From Prunus persica (lineage: Eukaryota; Streptophyta; Magnoliopsida; Rosales; Rosaceae), in the NCBI RefSeq assembly GCF_000346465.2, contig NC_034016.1:22188442-22252441 (forward strand): a DNA stretch of 64,000 bases, in the 5' to 3' direction. Every line of letters starts with the position of its first letter. Position 1 is the first letter of the stretch. The position numbers and the translations under genes were made by a program. Below the pieces are notes generated by a model, which was given only the letters and a program-made list of their open reading frames with translations, searched no databases and had not been told where the DNA came from. Shown here in pieces: positions 1-11,600 of this stretch.

Positions 1-444
1 TAATTCTTATAAAGTGAGAAAGAAGTTGTTTATTAGCATATATTGGACAACATTATTGCAAAGAAATGACAATTTTCTATCATCAGGACTGATTGATGAG
101 TGAAAACAAACAGGAATGCGCTTACCAAGAACCACGAAGAAACCATGGGCGGAGAGAGCATGGGCAGCAGCCGCACCCAATCCAGACGTTGCCTGGATAA
201 GTATTAAGAACATTACATAAAGCAATGAATGAAATTGAAGAAGAAGAAGTGAAGAAGGCATACATACACCAGTGATAATGCAGAGAGGCCTATGTCCAAA
301 TGCTGAAGGTGAAGGTGGTGGTTTGGAAGGACAAGAATTTGAAGCAATGAGCTTCCAGTAAGAGAGGAGGAGACAGAATGTCCAGAGCACCGCCATTCTC
401 CAGAATTCCACGGACATTACAAATTCCAGTGCCTCCATCATCAT
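1..444 (-). CDS. Short-chain dehydrogenase/reductase, N-terminal part (gene runs off left edge)
   Basis: Two exons are visible on the minus strand: 444-268 and 192-126. The intron between them starts GTATGT and ends CCAG; a further intron begins at 125 (GTAAGC) and the rest of the gene lies outside the window. Joined, they give an N-terminal hydrophobic segment (about residues 8-34, probable membrane anchor), a proline/serine linker, and then the Rossmann-fold start PLCIITGATSGLG, which holds the TGxxxGxG dinucleotide-binding motif of classical SDR enzymes. An NAD(P)-dependent oxidoreductase tethered to a membrane is the natural reading; the catalytic YxxxK is beyond the edge, so substrate and subfamily are unknown. 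Three in-frame Met codons open the frame; the first is assumed. Confidence 0.8.
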
Positions 445-577
445 CTTCTTCTTCTTCTTCTTCTTCTAAATAAATTTATAATATTAATATTATTGAAAAG
501 AATAAATGAAATCAAAAGTGAGAAAGAGGGAAAAGCCTACTCTTTTGTTAAAACTATGGCAGCGGCCAAGCCAAGCT

Positions 578-617
578 CAGAGGCTCAGAGGCTCAGAGGC
601 TCAGAGGCTCAGAGGCT
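578..617. repeat. Five tandem copies of an 8-bp unit
   Basis: The unit cagaggct is repeated five times without change, just upstream of the dehydrogenase start, so in its promoter or 5' leader. It looks like a minisatellite made by slippage. Confidence 0.9.
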
Positions 618-1346
618 CATAGACTCAAGAGAGTCAGAGAGAGTGCTCTGCTCTAGGTAGGATCCAGGCACTTGCGGCAGATTTTCTCAGTCGGACTGGA
701 ACTTGGACTTCGCAAACTACTTCCATAATCACCAATTTAAAGCCTAGTATGTGTTCATTGGAGTTGAGACACAAATTCAATGGATATAATCGGAGCAAAA
801 TACTTGAAAATTGTGTAATTGACATACCCCGAAAATATCCCGACTGGTTTCTGGTTTTTCCGTAAGAAATTGGAAAAAATAATAATAATAAAAAAGAAAA
901 GACAAAAGCCCAATTAGTTGTGCTTGTGAGTGAATGATTCTGGACCCAGCCCAAAAGATTTTAGGTCAGCTTTGGGCGGGCTTGTGACAAAACCAGAATT
1001 GTTTTACTTTGTGGGCCATGACTGATATGCAATATGGATCCCGCATCCGATGGTATAGGACTGTTTTTGCCTTTTAATAAGTGGTGCAGCAGAAGATGAT
1101 GAACAAAAGGTGGGTGTTAATGCTTTTTTAGAGAGGTTGCATGGCTAAAATTGGGGACATATCACTAAACATAGAACTAGTATTGAACAGAAAAGACTAG
1201 GATCACAATTTTTAGATAGTTTTCCTGTTGGAGCTTCTAAGAATAGATCCCCAAAATGGATATATGAAGGCAAATGCCCAATTGTTCAATTCAGTAAACA
1301 AATAAAAAAGTTCTAAAAAAATATTACAAAATCTGTACATAGAAAG

Positions 1347-3160
1347 ATGTCTATGGGAAATATGGCCATTGCAAAGAGATCATCAGCCAAGGCTATTATT
1401 CTTCTTGGCTTAGCTTTGCTTTCTTGCGTGGCCGATGGCGTATCCCGTGGACATCTTTTCAAGGCTAGTGCCCGTCGTAGCGTTGCAGTAATCAATAGGA
1501 AAGTATTTGATGTCACAACCTTCGGTGCTAAGACTGAAAACCAGATGCCAGGAGGTAAGAGCACCGCAGCTGGTGTCAAGCTTGGTGTCAAGCTCGATTT
1601 ACCGTCGCTGCCGGGTGATGATGAGAAGGTGGACTCTTCAGAAGAGGAAGCAGGCCCAGGTGAAGCCGGCCCTGGTGAAAGCCCTAGCGACGACAATGCA
1701 TCGGTGAGTTTCCATCAAAATCATGCATGCATGTTTTGTTCTCCTATTAATTATTCTTCAATGAACGTGTATTAATTAATTGTGTCTACGCATGCATGCA
1801 GGCATTCATCAAGACATGGGTAGCTGCATGTAGAGGAAACTACTCCGGTCCAGCAACGGTTTTGATTCCCAAAGGGACATTTATGACAGGGCCTGTGATA
1901 TTTCAAGGGCCATGCACCAGCTCAAAGGAGCCAATCCTAGTTGAAGTTGAGGGATATGTGAAAGCCAGCACCGATCTCAGTCTATACGCGTCTCCAGAAT
2001 GGTTTACATTTGAGATGATTGACGGTTTGATAGTCACCGGTGAAGGCACTTTCGACGGTCAAGGTGAGAGTACATGGAAAAGCAATGGCTGCCAGGACAA
2101 GTCCAGCTGCGCTCAAGCCCCATCTGTAAGCATACTTAACTAATAGAAGAGCACGCAGTCGTGTTTATGTTATGTGGCCATTTATTTAATTATTTGATTC
2201 TTGTTTGTTGTAGTCTCTTAAGTTCAACCATGTGAACAACACCCTGGTCGAGAGGATCACTTCCTTGAACAGCAAGTTCTTCCACGCACACATCTATGGC
2301 TGCACCAACTTGACGATGAACAACGTCCACATTACTGCCCCAGGGGATAGCCCTAACACAGATGGCGTGCACACAAGCACTTCAACTAATGTCAAAGTCC
2401 TTAATAGCGTTATCGCAACCGGTGATGACTGTGTTTCCATCGGCCAGGGCTCGAACGACATCCTTGTCAACAACGTCACTTGTGGCCCAGGACATGGCAT
2501 CAGGTAATCACTTCATGCATGCATGCAATAATCCTTAATTAAGATCGTTCATGAGGATTTTTTATTTTATTTTTAATTTATAAAAATTGGGTATTATTTA
2601 TAGAAACAAAAAGTGAAAGGTTGCAGGTAAGTTGAATTTGAAGAGTGTAAGCCAAATTTACTATTTTGTTTTTGTAATGCAGTGTGGGAAGCCTTGGGAA
2701 GCGCAAAGACGACAAGAGCGTGAGCCAGATCCATGTGAGCAACTGCACATTGAGAAACACCACCAATGGTGCCAGAATCAAGACCTGGGCTGCGGAAAGT
2801 GCAGGAGAAGCAAGCGATATCACCTACGAAAACATTGTCATGGATCAGGTTCAAATTCCAATTGTGATTGATCAAAACTACGGACAGAAGAAGCCGAAGG
2901 CTGGAACTGGACCAGCTGGTGGGCCCCCATCAAAGTGGAAGATCAGCAACGTTCATTTCAGAAACATCAGGGGAACCTCGTCCAGAAATATTGCCGTCTC
3001 CTTACAATGCAGTTCTTCAAACCCTTGCGACGGGATTGAGATGGCCGACATTAACTTCTCCTACCTAGGCGGCGCTGTGAAGGACACGTCCCTTACCACT
3101 GAATGTTACAATGCCAAAATTGCACCCGCGGGCGTACAGATTCCACCACTCTGCCCCTAA
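1347..3160 (+). CDS. Exopolygalacturonase (GH28), pollen-type, with acidic N-terminal insert
   Basis: Four exons join in frame: 1347-1703, 1802-2125, 2214-2503 and 2683-3160, giving 482 residues. A secretion signal (about residues 14-30) is followed by VFDVTTFGAK, the usual start of plant polygalacturonases. The GH28 active-site signatures are all present: NTD at 275-277, DD at 298-299, GHG around 321 and RIK at 355-357. The enzyme should hydrolyse galacturonan in the cell wall from chain ends, after secretion. Compared with typical family members of about 400 residues, it carries an extra stretch of about 50 residues (about 66-118) rich in Asp, Glu, Gly, Pro and Ser between the first strand and the AFIKTW helix. 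Assignment to the exo (pollen) clade rests on the SLKFN and ARIKTWAA context and is less sure than the family. Confidence 0.93.
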
Positions 3161-3597
3161 ATTAGTCATCAATTAATACATATCCTCTGTGTACAAGATT
3201 TCATTTCGACTCAATATTAATTAAGAAAACAAAAATTTATATATCCTAACCAAATATCTGTCTAGTATTCATATTTCTTTCCTTTTCTGTCTGTGATCTC
3301 TTTCGGTCTATGTATATTATATATATATATATATATTTTTTTTTGGTGAGTGTATATTATAAATATTTAAATACTCTTTAACAATGGATCTCATGATGCT
3401 ATATATATTCCCCAATCTAATGCCAATATTCAAGTACATTTATAGTAAGCTGTGTTTTGAATATTGAAAGGTTTTCCCATTTATTAGAATAATATATATA
3501 TATGCCAAAAACGTTATGTTTGTTCATCCATGCCTATTTTAAATCTAATTCGAAAGCTTAATCAGAACTGAAAATACTTTCTCTTTTTTGGAAAAAA

Positions 3598-3873
3598 CGA
3601 TATTCTAAATTACTGTAATGTACGGGAAGAGAAATTGAACTCATGTGCAAGCTTGCTATGTTTTTAATTAATTGTTCATGATCCATATACGATATTCTAA
3701 ATTACTGTAATGTACGGGAAGAGGAATTGAACTCATGTGCAAGCTTGCTATGTTTTTAATTAATTGTTCATGATCCATATACGATATTCTAAATTACTGT
3801 AATGTACGGGAAGAGAAATTGAACTCATGTGCAAGCTTGCTATGTTTTTAATTAATTATTCATGATCCATATA
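3598..3873. repeat. Three tandem copies of a 92-bp unit
   Basis: Copies start at 3598, 3690 and 3782, each with cgatattctaaattactg. They differ by only one or two bases (gagaaattg/gaggaattg; attgttc/attattc), so the triplication is recent. It lies between the polygalacturonase and pseudokinase genes, with no coding content. Confidence 0.95.
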
Positions 3874-4171
3874 CGAAATTAATAATACATGAAATTAAAA
3901 GCCGCCCGGCCCGGCAACACCGAGTAATCAAAGAAGCAAAAAGACAACTCATGCAATCATCGGTCCGACCAAGGAATAGTTAATCACGTCTGTCCTTGTT
4001 GTATAATAACTAAAAAACCTACTCGCTATATTATATATATAACTGCAAATGTGTCTCTAGTGCGTACTGCTGAGTGATGCTGTGGAAGCCATTTTTGTAA
4101 TATCTCGGAAGCTCAAGCAAGTTGGAGAAGATAGAAAGAAAGAAAAAAGATCCTCAAAAGCCAAGCCAACT

Positions 4172-5618
4172 ATGTCGACTGAGGCACACGAAGAAAGTGA
4201 TCAAAAGGTCATAGTTGAGGCACTCTCAAAAGGGCCTTCTCTGCAAAACTGCAATGCTTCATCAAGAAAATTCTGCGAGGCTGATTTTGTGCTGGGAGTG
4301 CCATTGGAGCTGAGCTGGGAGATGGTGGAAGAGATGACGTTTGGGTTCAGGACAAGGATAATTCTAGGGGATGAGAAGAGTGAGTATTTGGCTTACGAGG
4401 GTTTGCTGCCTGTTTATGGCTACCAAGTAATGGTGAAGAGATACAGCACGTCGGATTCGAGCAGGAGCTGGAGCAGGGACGTTCTTGAAGCAGAAAAGAA
4501 AGCAGCCTTGTCTATGCACCACAAAAACATACTCAGCTTGGCTGGTTACTATCAGAGTGAAAATACTACTATTCTCGTCTTTCCCTCAACAAAAAGAGGC
4601 TCATTAGACACAAACCTCTACGGCTCTAGAGGAAAACATTTGAAATTGACATTTCAAGATAAACTCAAGATAGCTATAGAAATTGCTCGAGGGCTTCGAT
4701 ATATGCATGAAGAAAGTCCTCAGGGTCCTGTTGTTCACGGCCAATTACTCATCAGCAACATTTTTCTCAGACGTGATTTACGCCCACTGGTGAAATTAAA
4801 ATTAAAATTAATCTCCAAATTAGTTTCAAACTAATTAATTGTGTGTTATTATTTTTCTTCACTAATTACTATTGTTAATTGTTTGAACAGATCTCTGGTT
4901 TCGGTCGAGCTACCTGGCTTCATCTGAAGCAATTAACAAAGCCAATCAACAACAAAAAGTACGCATATAGCTTCTTAATTATTATAATTAACCCATGCAT
5001 GATCATGTTTTACTTGTTATTTATATATTAATGTTTGCAATTGGTAGGTGTTCACTTCGGGATTATTTAGACCTCGAATCAATTGCTCTAGTAAAATCCG
5101 ACATCCTATCCTATGGTGTCTTGCTTTTGAGGCTGTTTTGCAAAACAAGCGTGCCACAGGACGACAAAACTCTGCTTGACTGGGTTAGTTGTTCTAAACC
5201 TAATGCCTAATTAAATAATAACAGTTGATGAATATGATACATATATATATATATATGTGTGTGTGTGTGTATGTATATGATAGGCCCGTCCACTGTTGAT
5301 GAAGAGAGCATTCCATGAATTACTAGATGAAGACTGGGAGGATGTAGACATGCATGAAATGTTTAGAGTCATGTGCACCGCCTTTCAGTGCACAATGCCT
5401 TGTCCAGATTTGAGACCTTGCACGAGCGAGGTAACAACTCCATCGATCTCATTAATTGTTAAACTTAATTTTGCTACCCAAGAGAGTTGCACTTGCAGGC
5501 AGTTGCTGATAAATTTTTGTTTTTTGTTTTCTCTCTCTCTATTTATTTTCAGGCTCTATCTTATCTTAAAGGAGAAATTTTTTGTGAAATGCAATCATCA
5601 TCTCCCATCAATATCTGA
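4172..5618 (+). CDS. Receptor-like kinase family pseudokinase (cytoplasmic, no ectodomain)
   Basis: Five exons join in frame: 4172-4789, 4891-4958, 5048-5183, 5284-5430 and 5553-5618, giving 344 residues. The fold is that of a plant RLK/PERK-type kinase domain: LAYEGLLPVYGYQVMVKRY carries the ATP-site lysine (K89), IARGLRYMHEE matches helix E, KSDILSYGVLLLRL matches the SDVYSFGVLLLEL region, and DWARPLL plus RPCTSEALSYLKGE close the C-lobe. The catalytic-loop HRD is replaced by HGQ (189-191) and the metal-binding DFG by SGFG (208-211), so phosphotransfer is not expected. There is no signal peptide or membrane segment. The first ATG in the open frame is at 4172; open codons continue upstream to 4082, so an upstream exon cannot be excluded. 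It could be a working scaffold pseudokinase or a decaying copy, but splice sites and frame are intact. Confidence 0.75.
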
Positions 5619-8606
5619 TACCACCATGAAAGAGAGGAAGAAGCCGAGATCGATCGATATGCTTGCTGCAGTCTGTCTGGCAACCCAAGCTCAATCGGTT
5701 GGCAATGACGTTCATGTAACTGCAAAACCTTGAGGATGCTATATCAAATCAGTGCATATAGAATAAAAAGGGTACATATAATAAAAGTTGAGTGCTACAC
5801 ATATTTATATTTTTGTAGCATCATGATGTTGTGCAAAGATTGAAGAACTTGTTGTTTTTTTTCTTTTCAAAAGATATTGAAGGACTTGTTGATTGGACTA
5901 TCTTTCGCAATTGATGTTGATTGGACTGGCTTACACATATGTATATATAAGTTGAGGCAACTTAAAGAGAGTATTTTGCTATATACTTTGGGGAAAATGG
6001 TCGTCTAGTTTCAGCCACATCTCAATCTAATCCGGATAGACTTGTTTGAATTAGGCCCTTTGTGACATTTTTTTCTTCTTCTCATTTTTCTTATTTCTCC
6101 TGGATTTCGTCTGTTCATACTTCCCCCTTGGCTATAAGCAATGTATTCTATTTATTTACGACTCATTTGGTTTCCCAAGGACCACACAAAGATGATATAT
6201 ATTATAATTTTCAATCTGTATGAAAACATTAGCACAAACAAAAAGGCAGCAGATGGATGCTTTTTATCTGGGAAAAGGTATATTCTTATTACTCTAGCAG
6301 CCAAATATATATAATGGAAAAGAGGCCACGTATATTAAGATGGGTTCTTCTTATTATTTTATCTTTGGACACTTTGCACTAAGTCAAAACTCAAAAAGGA
6401 CTTTGTTTTTTGGTTGAATGTGTTGTATTGTTGTGGAAGGATATCATAACATAACATAACATAAGCAGCAGACATTACAAAGTTTGCCTCGTCTTATATG
6501 CACAGATTCCACATGTCACAATATTAGCCATAATTAAGTTCCCTGGCCACCAGATTCTGTTCAATGGAATATGTAGTCATTTTTTTGTCATTCGCTAGGA
6601 AGGGGGAATGGGTTTTCTCAAGATCGTCTTTTAGTGAAATCGAACTTGGGGAAGGAGGGGGAGGAAGGGAAGAGTTTTACCCATTTTTCTACTGTGGTAT
6701 CCCCCTTGTGCGGAATATCTAGTAATTATCAAGGTTTAAAATATTAATAGTTTAAAAACACGTAAAATTTAATGAAAATATTAGAATATTATCAATATCA
6801 ATAAAAATTGAATAAAAACCACATAAATTGTAAGAAAAACTTGAAAAATTTTCTTGAAACTTTGGAAGATGTTTATTTATTCAATTATTTATTACTTTAT
6901 CACTAAAAAAAAGAAAAAAGAAGAAGAAGGAAATGCATTGCATGATGAGTTTAATTGATTTAAGTTGATTATATAGCGAGTTGACAAACATTGTGAGTGT
7001 ATAAAATATGTAGTAATTAATTAAAGAATATTAAACACACCATAATCATTTATTTATAACGATTGCATGGTAAGATACATAAGTGACTTAGTACCACATA
7101 AAGTTTTTATAAAGTTCAAATTTGAGTTATTTATACTAACATCTCCTAAGGTTTTCAGTTTTTTCACAAAATCCTTGAGGTTTTAGAAATTAAAAGAACA
7201 CCCATTGAGGTTTTAAATTATTTTCACAAAATTCATTTTCATTGCTTTTTCATCCAAAGATTGATAATTTTATATCAAAAAATTTATCCAAATGACAAAG
7301 TTGGCCTTTGAGATTAGATTACATATACTTCATTGAGGTTAATTTTGTCATTTGCATAAGTTTTTTTAAAATGAAATCATCAATTTTTGGACAAATAATC
7401 AACGAAAAAGGGTTTCATGAAAACAAACTGAAACATCAAGAAGTGTTCGTGTAATTTTTTAGATGAGGGAATTTTGTGAAAACACAAGAAACCTTATGAG
7501 GTGTTAGCGTAAATAACTCTTCAAAATTTTCATTGTCTTCATCATCTTGAAATTATCGATATTATAACAATATTTTGGCCAAATATTGCTGAAGTGCGAG
7601 AGATGTTATCGACATCAATATTTTTCGATATTATTGATATTTATACGATATGTGTATGGATACATTCCAAAATATCATTGACTGAAAAAAATGATAATAC
7701 CCTCAATATTTCGTCGATATTATCGATATTTTAGACTATAATAATTAGGTATATTAAGTTAATTATAGTCATAAATATGTTAATCATAAAAAAATATTAT
7801 GATTACAGTATTTTAGGAAAGTATTCAAATCTCCAAAGAAATTTCGAAGTATCAAATGACTAACAAATTAATTTAACATAAAATGACCAAATAAAGCACT
7901 TTGTTAGCTGTATTAGAATTGATACACGCATGTATACGTGTGTTAGGTCAGTTGACCAGGATAGTTAGCTTCCCTTTAGACATCCAAATTCGAGTTTCCA
8001 TCCTGTAGAGAAATTCCAGGATGTACTGCTTGGAGCATAATAGAAACTTTACAGAACTTAAAGGGCATAATTTTCAAATTAACATACAAAATCGTAGATT
8101 AACTGTAGTTAAAGTGGTTAAGAGCGTTTTCCCTTGCATCCCAAATTATGGCGTGTCATCATGTGGTCATGATGGCTTAAAGTCCAAATCTGTTCTCTCC
8201 GCACCATAGCATTGTCGCTTAAAATCGCTCATAAAGAAAAAACAATTCAAAATCAGAAAAAGAAAATATCTTTATCAAACGGCATTTGTGTGGCCTTGGC
8301 TAAGCTCCTCGATATCCCTCCCTCTCTCTCTCCAAATTATCTGTTGGCCAAATTCTTAGTTTCAGTCCGTCGCTTATTTGTCCGAAACCGAACGTTTTGC
8401 GGACACCGCGTACCGCTCTCCGATTCGAGATAAGCTCTCCGATTCTCAGTGGAGCAACACCCTCTCTATCTTATTAAACGCGCGCGCTTGAATTTTGGTT
8501 GGCTGCAATCAGTTTCCAATCTACTTTCTTCCTTCTGCGTTGCGTCCTTCGTATGTGTCGTTTAATGCTCAGTTCGATTCAATGAGATTGCTCCCTTCTG
8601 TTACAA
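5619..8606. other. Intergenic region, AT-rich, with a foldback element
   Basis: No gene is supportable here. It contains the 3' flank of the pseudokinase gene, a foldback element at 7115-7529 (listed separately), degenerate cgatatt/aatatcg-rich sequence around 7550-7740, and from about 8280 the promoter and 5' leader of RSH1. Confidence 0.7.
7115..7529. mobile_element. Foldback MITE: about 400-bp imperfect palindrome
   Basis: gagttatttatactaac (7124-7140) is mirrored by gttagcgtaaataactc (7503-7519), and similarity between the arms continues inward almost to the centre at about 7321 (for example aatgacaaag at 7291 against ttttgtcatt at 7343). The flanks ttcaaattt (7115-7123) and ttcaaaattt (7520-7529) look like a target-site duplication of about 9 bp, as Mutator-like elements make. 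There is no coding capacity. Confidence 0.75.
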
Positions 8607-11600
8607 ATGGCTTCCGCTCCTTCCATGTCAGGTATGTATCTCTGCTCGCTTCTTCGTTGCCTGCTCAGAAAATGTAGGACACTGATGAATTTTGGATTCT
8701 CTTGTATTGGACTTGGTTTTACCAAACCCTAGTGAACTTAGCCTAGTATGGACACTGCACGTTCCATTTTTTGTTTTTGTTTTCCTTTGATTTGCAAATT
8801 GCAAGAACGTGAACCTGAAATTCTCGAATTATTTTGTACTGGTTTTCCAAGCATCCAAACAGGGCATTAGGGAATTAAATTTCACTAGTTGATTTCGGAA
8901 TGTGTGAATTGTTGCAGTTTCTTTAGAATGCGTGAACGTATGTAAGCTGTCGAAAGGGGACGGGAGTGGGAGATATGATTGTAGCGTGCTCTCATGTGCG
9001 TGGAAAGCTCCAAGAGTCTTGACTGGGTTTCTTGCGAGCACAGCTCATCCTCCTCAGTGTTCGTGGTTGCCGTATGCGCGAAATGGAAGAAGAAACCGGA
9101 TTAATAATGTAAGTTCTTTATGTATTATGGATTTACTTTCTGCCACTGATTGAAAACCAAGTTCCTTGATTAGAGATAGTTTCGGCTTATCTTGATTTTG
9201 GGTGCAAGTATTGCTTCTTACATCCTGGCATGTTGGCTTAGTCCCTAGGCAGCATTCAAGTTGATCATGTCCATAAATGGATGAAATGGTGCACCATATC
9301 AATGCAGCTATTAAAATAAGCACAGTATCACCAAGTAGATAGTTTTCTTTTCAAGAATCTTACTGATGCAACTCTTTAAATTTTTGAACTGCCTCCCTTA
9401 TAGTGTTAGTGGTATGTTGTTCGCACAACAATCTTGCATGGTTATTAATCATGGAATCTGTTTGATAATGTACTCTTTACAGAGATGTGAACCCTGTAAC
9501 ATAGGAGGTTGGTATTCTGCCGAAGCTTCAGACTTTGTAGTTCTTGGAAGACTTTTTAAATCAGGTTTGCTTAATGTTGCTTGTAAGAGATGGCATCTGC
9601 AGTGTTCTTCATCTTTGTCTTCAGATGCCTTGAATGAGGTTTCTCCTGAAAAGTTGTGGGAGGTAAACTTTGATTATTGCCTAAGTACGCATTAATGAGA
9701 ATGATAGTGTTTTTCCAACAGAGATATTTATGGTGTGCATTATGTTATCTTTAATCTGATTATCCCAGGATCTTAAGCCGACTATCTCATACCTCTCACC
9801 CAAAGAACTGGAACTTGTCCACAATGCTCTTAAGGTCAGCCATATGTCTAACAAGAAATTTTAGTTACTTGTCTTCAAAGTCCATTGAATAAGATTGGTG
9901 ATTGTATATAACGTTAGTTTTTGGTTGTGTAGCTGGCTTTTGAGGCCCATGATGGTCAGAAAAGGCGCAGTGGAGAGCCCTTCATCATTCATCCAGTCGA
10001 AGTTGCACGTATTTTAGGGGAACTTGTGAGTCTTGCAAAGTTAGAAGTAGGCCTCTTTCTATATGTTTATTCCCATATTTCAATTGATTCTAACTGTATC
10101 TGTTCTCCTAGGAGTTGGATTGGGAGTCCATTGCTTCTGGATTACTACATGATACAGTCGAGGATACCAATGTTGTTACTTTCGAAAGGATAGAGGAGGA
10201 GTTTGGCGCAACTGTGCGCCATATTGTAGAAGGAGAAACTAAGGTGCCGTGCCTTAATGTGTCTAGTATTAATAACTTTCTGCTTTTATGTTTTAAATAG
10301 CTCTTTTAATGTTTCAAAAACCTCCCAATTAATTCGGCATGCAGTACTTCAATGTCCTTCTCCTTGTGTTTAGGTGTCAAAGCTGGGAAAATTGAAATGT
10401 AAGAGCGAGCAGGATTCTGTACAAGATGTAAAAGCAGATGACCTACGGCAGATGCTTCTAGCCATGACAGAGGAGGTGGATCTATTTATTATCATTCTTC
10501 TAAATGTTGTGTGTGGATGAATTATTCGGAAACTAAATTAGTTGTTGCCCCAGGTTCGAGTTATCATCGTCAAATTAGCTGACAGATTACATAACATGCG
10601 TACTCTTTCACACATGCCCCCACATAAGCAGGTGATGTGTTGTCTGTTTAAAGTTCATTGGTTATAAGTAGCTGATAGCCTGACACAGTTTGATGTTTTG
10701 TTGTGTCCAGTCCAGCATTGCACGTGAGACATTGCAGGTCTTTGCTCCACTAGCAAAGTTGCTTGGGATGTACCAAATCAAGGTACACATTTATGCTTGT
10801 CAATTCTCACTTTTTCAGTTTTCAACTGTTGCACTATAATGGCACCCTTGGACCTATATTATGATTGATTGTAGCTTAAATAAGTAGTTTCTGATCGCAA
10901 GTCGTCACATTCTGAAATTTGAAATGTCATTGAGTTGTGACTTAAATTTACATCCTAAGGTATACTTTAGACAAGACAAAAAAGTTATGCTTGTCTTGGG
11001 TCGAGGGGTTTCACAACTGAATTTCAAGTTTATGATGACTGAGATAATTTATAGTGATAAAGTTTTAAATATATTTTATTTTCATATATGATGGCTTCTG
11101 TTAATTTGTAGTCTAATAATGCGCTGATACCATATTGCAGTTAGAACTTGAAAACCTTTCCTTCATGTACACAAACGCTGAAGATTATGCTAAGATCAAG
11201 AGAAGAGTTGCAGACCTCTACAAAGAGCATGGGAGAGAACTTGTGGAGGTAATGCATTAATTCGTTAAACAAGGTCTACATAATGCTTAAGGAAGATTAT
11301 CTATTTCATTGTTGCTGTTTTGGCATCCAGTAGAAGTTCTCAGTTTATCTTTCCTGGACTGTGTTATCAGTGACATTTGCTCATCAAACCTTAGTTCTTT
11401 GTGCTAGGCAAACAAAATTTTGATGAAGAAGATTGAGGATGATGAGTTCTTAGAACTCATGACTGTTGAAACTGAAGTTCGCGTTGTATGTAAGGAACCA
11501 TACAGGTCAGACCATAACTCCTATTACATTTCTCATTCATTTTGAAGCCTGCTTGGTATGTCTAAACTCATTACAAGCATTATTCTTTCTGACTTGATTA

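Noticed and set aside
8495..8677. Upstream frame of 60 codons over the RSH1 start
   Set aside because: It opens with a non-ATG codon in another frame, while [15 protein letters not shown] at 8607 matches known RSH1 N-termini.
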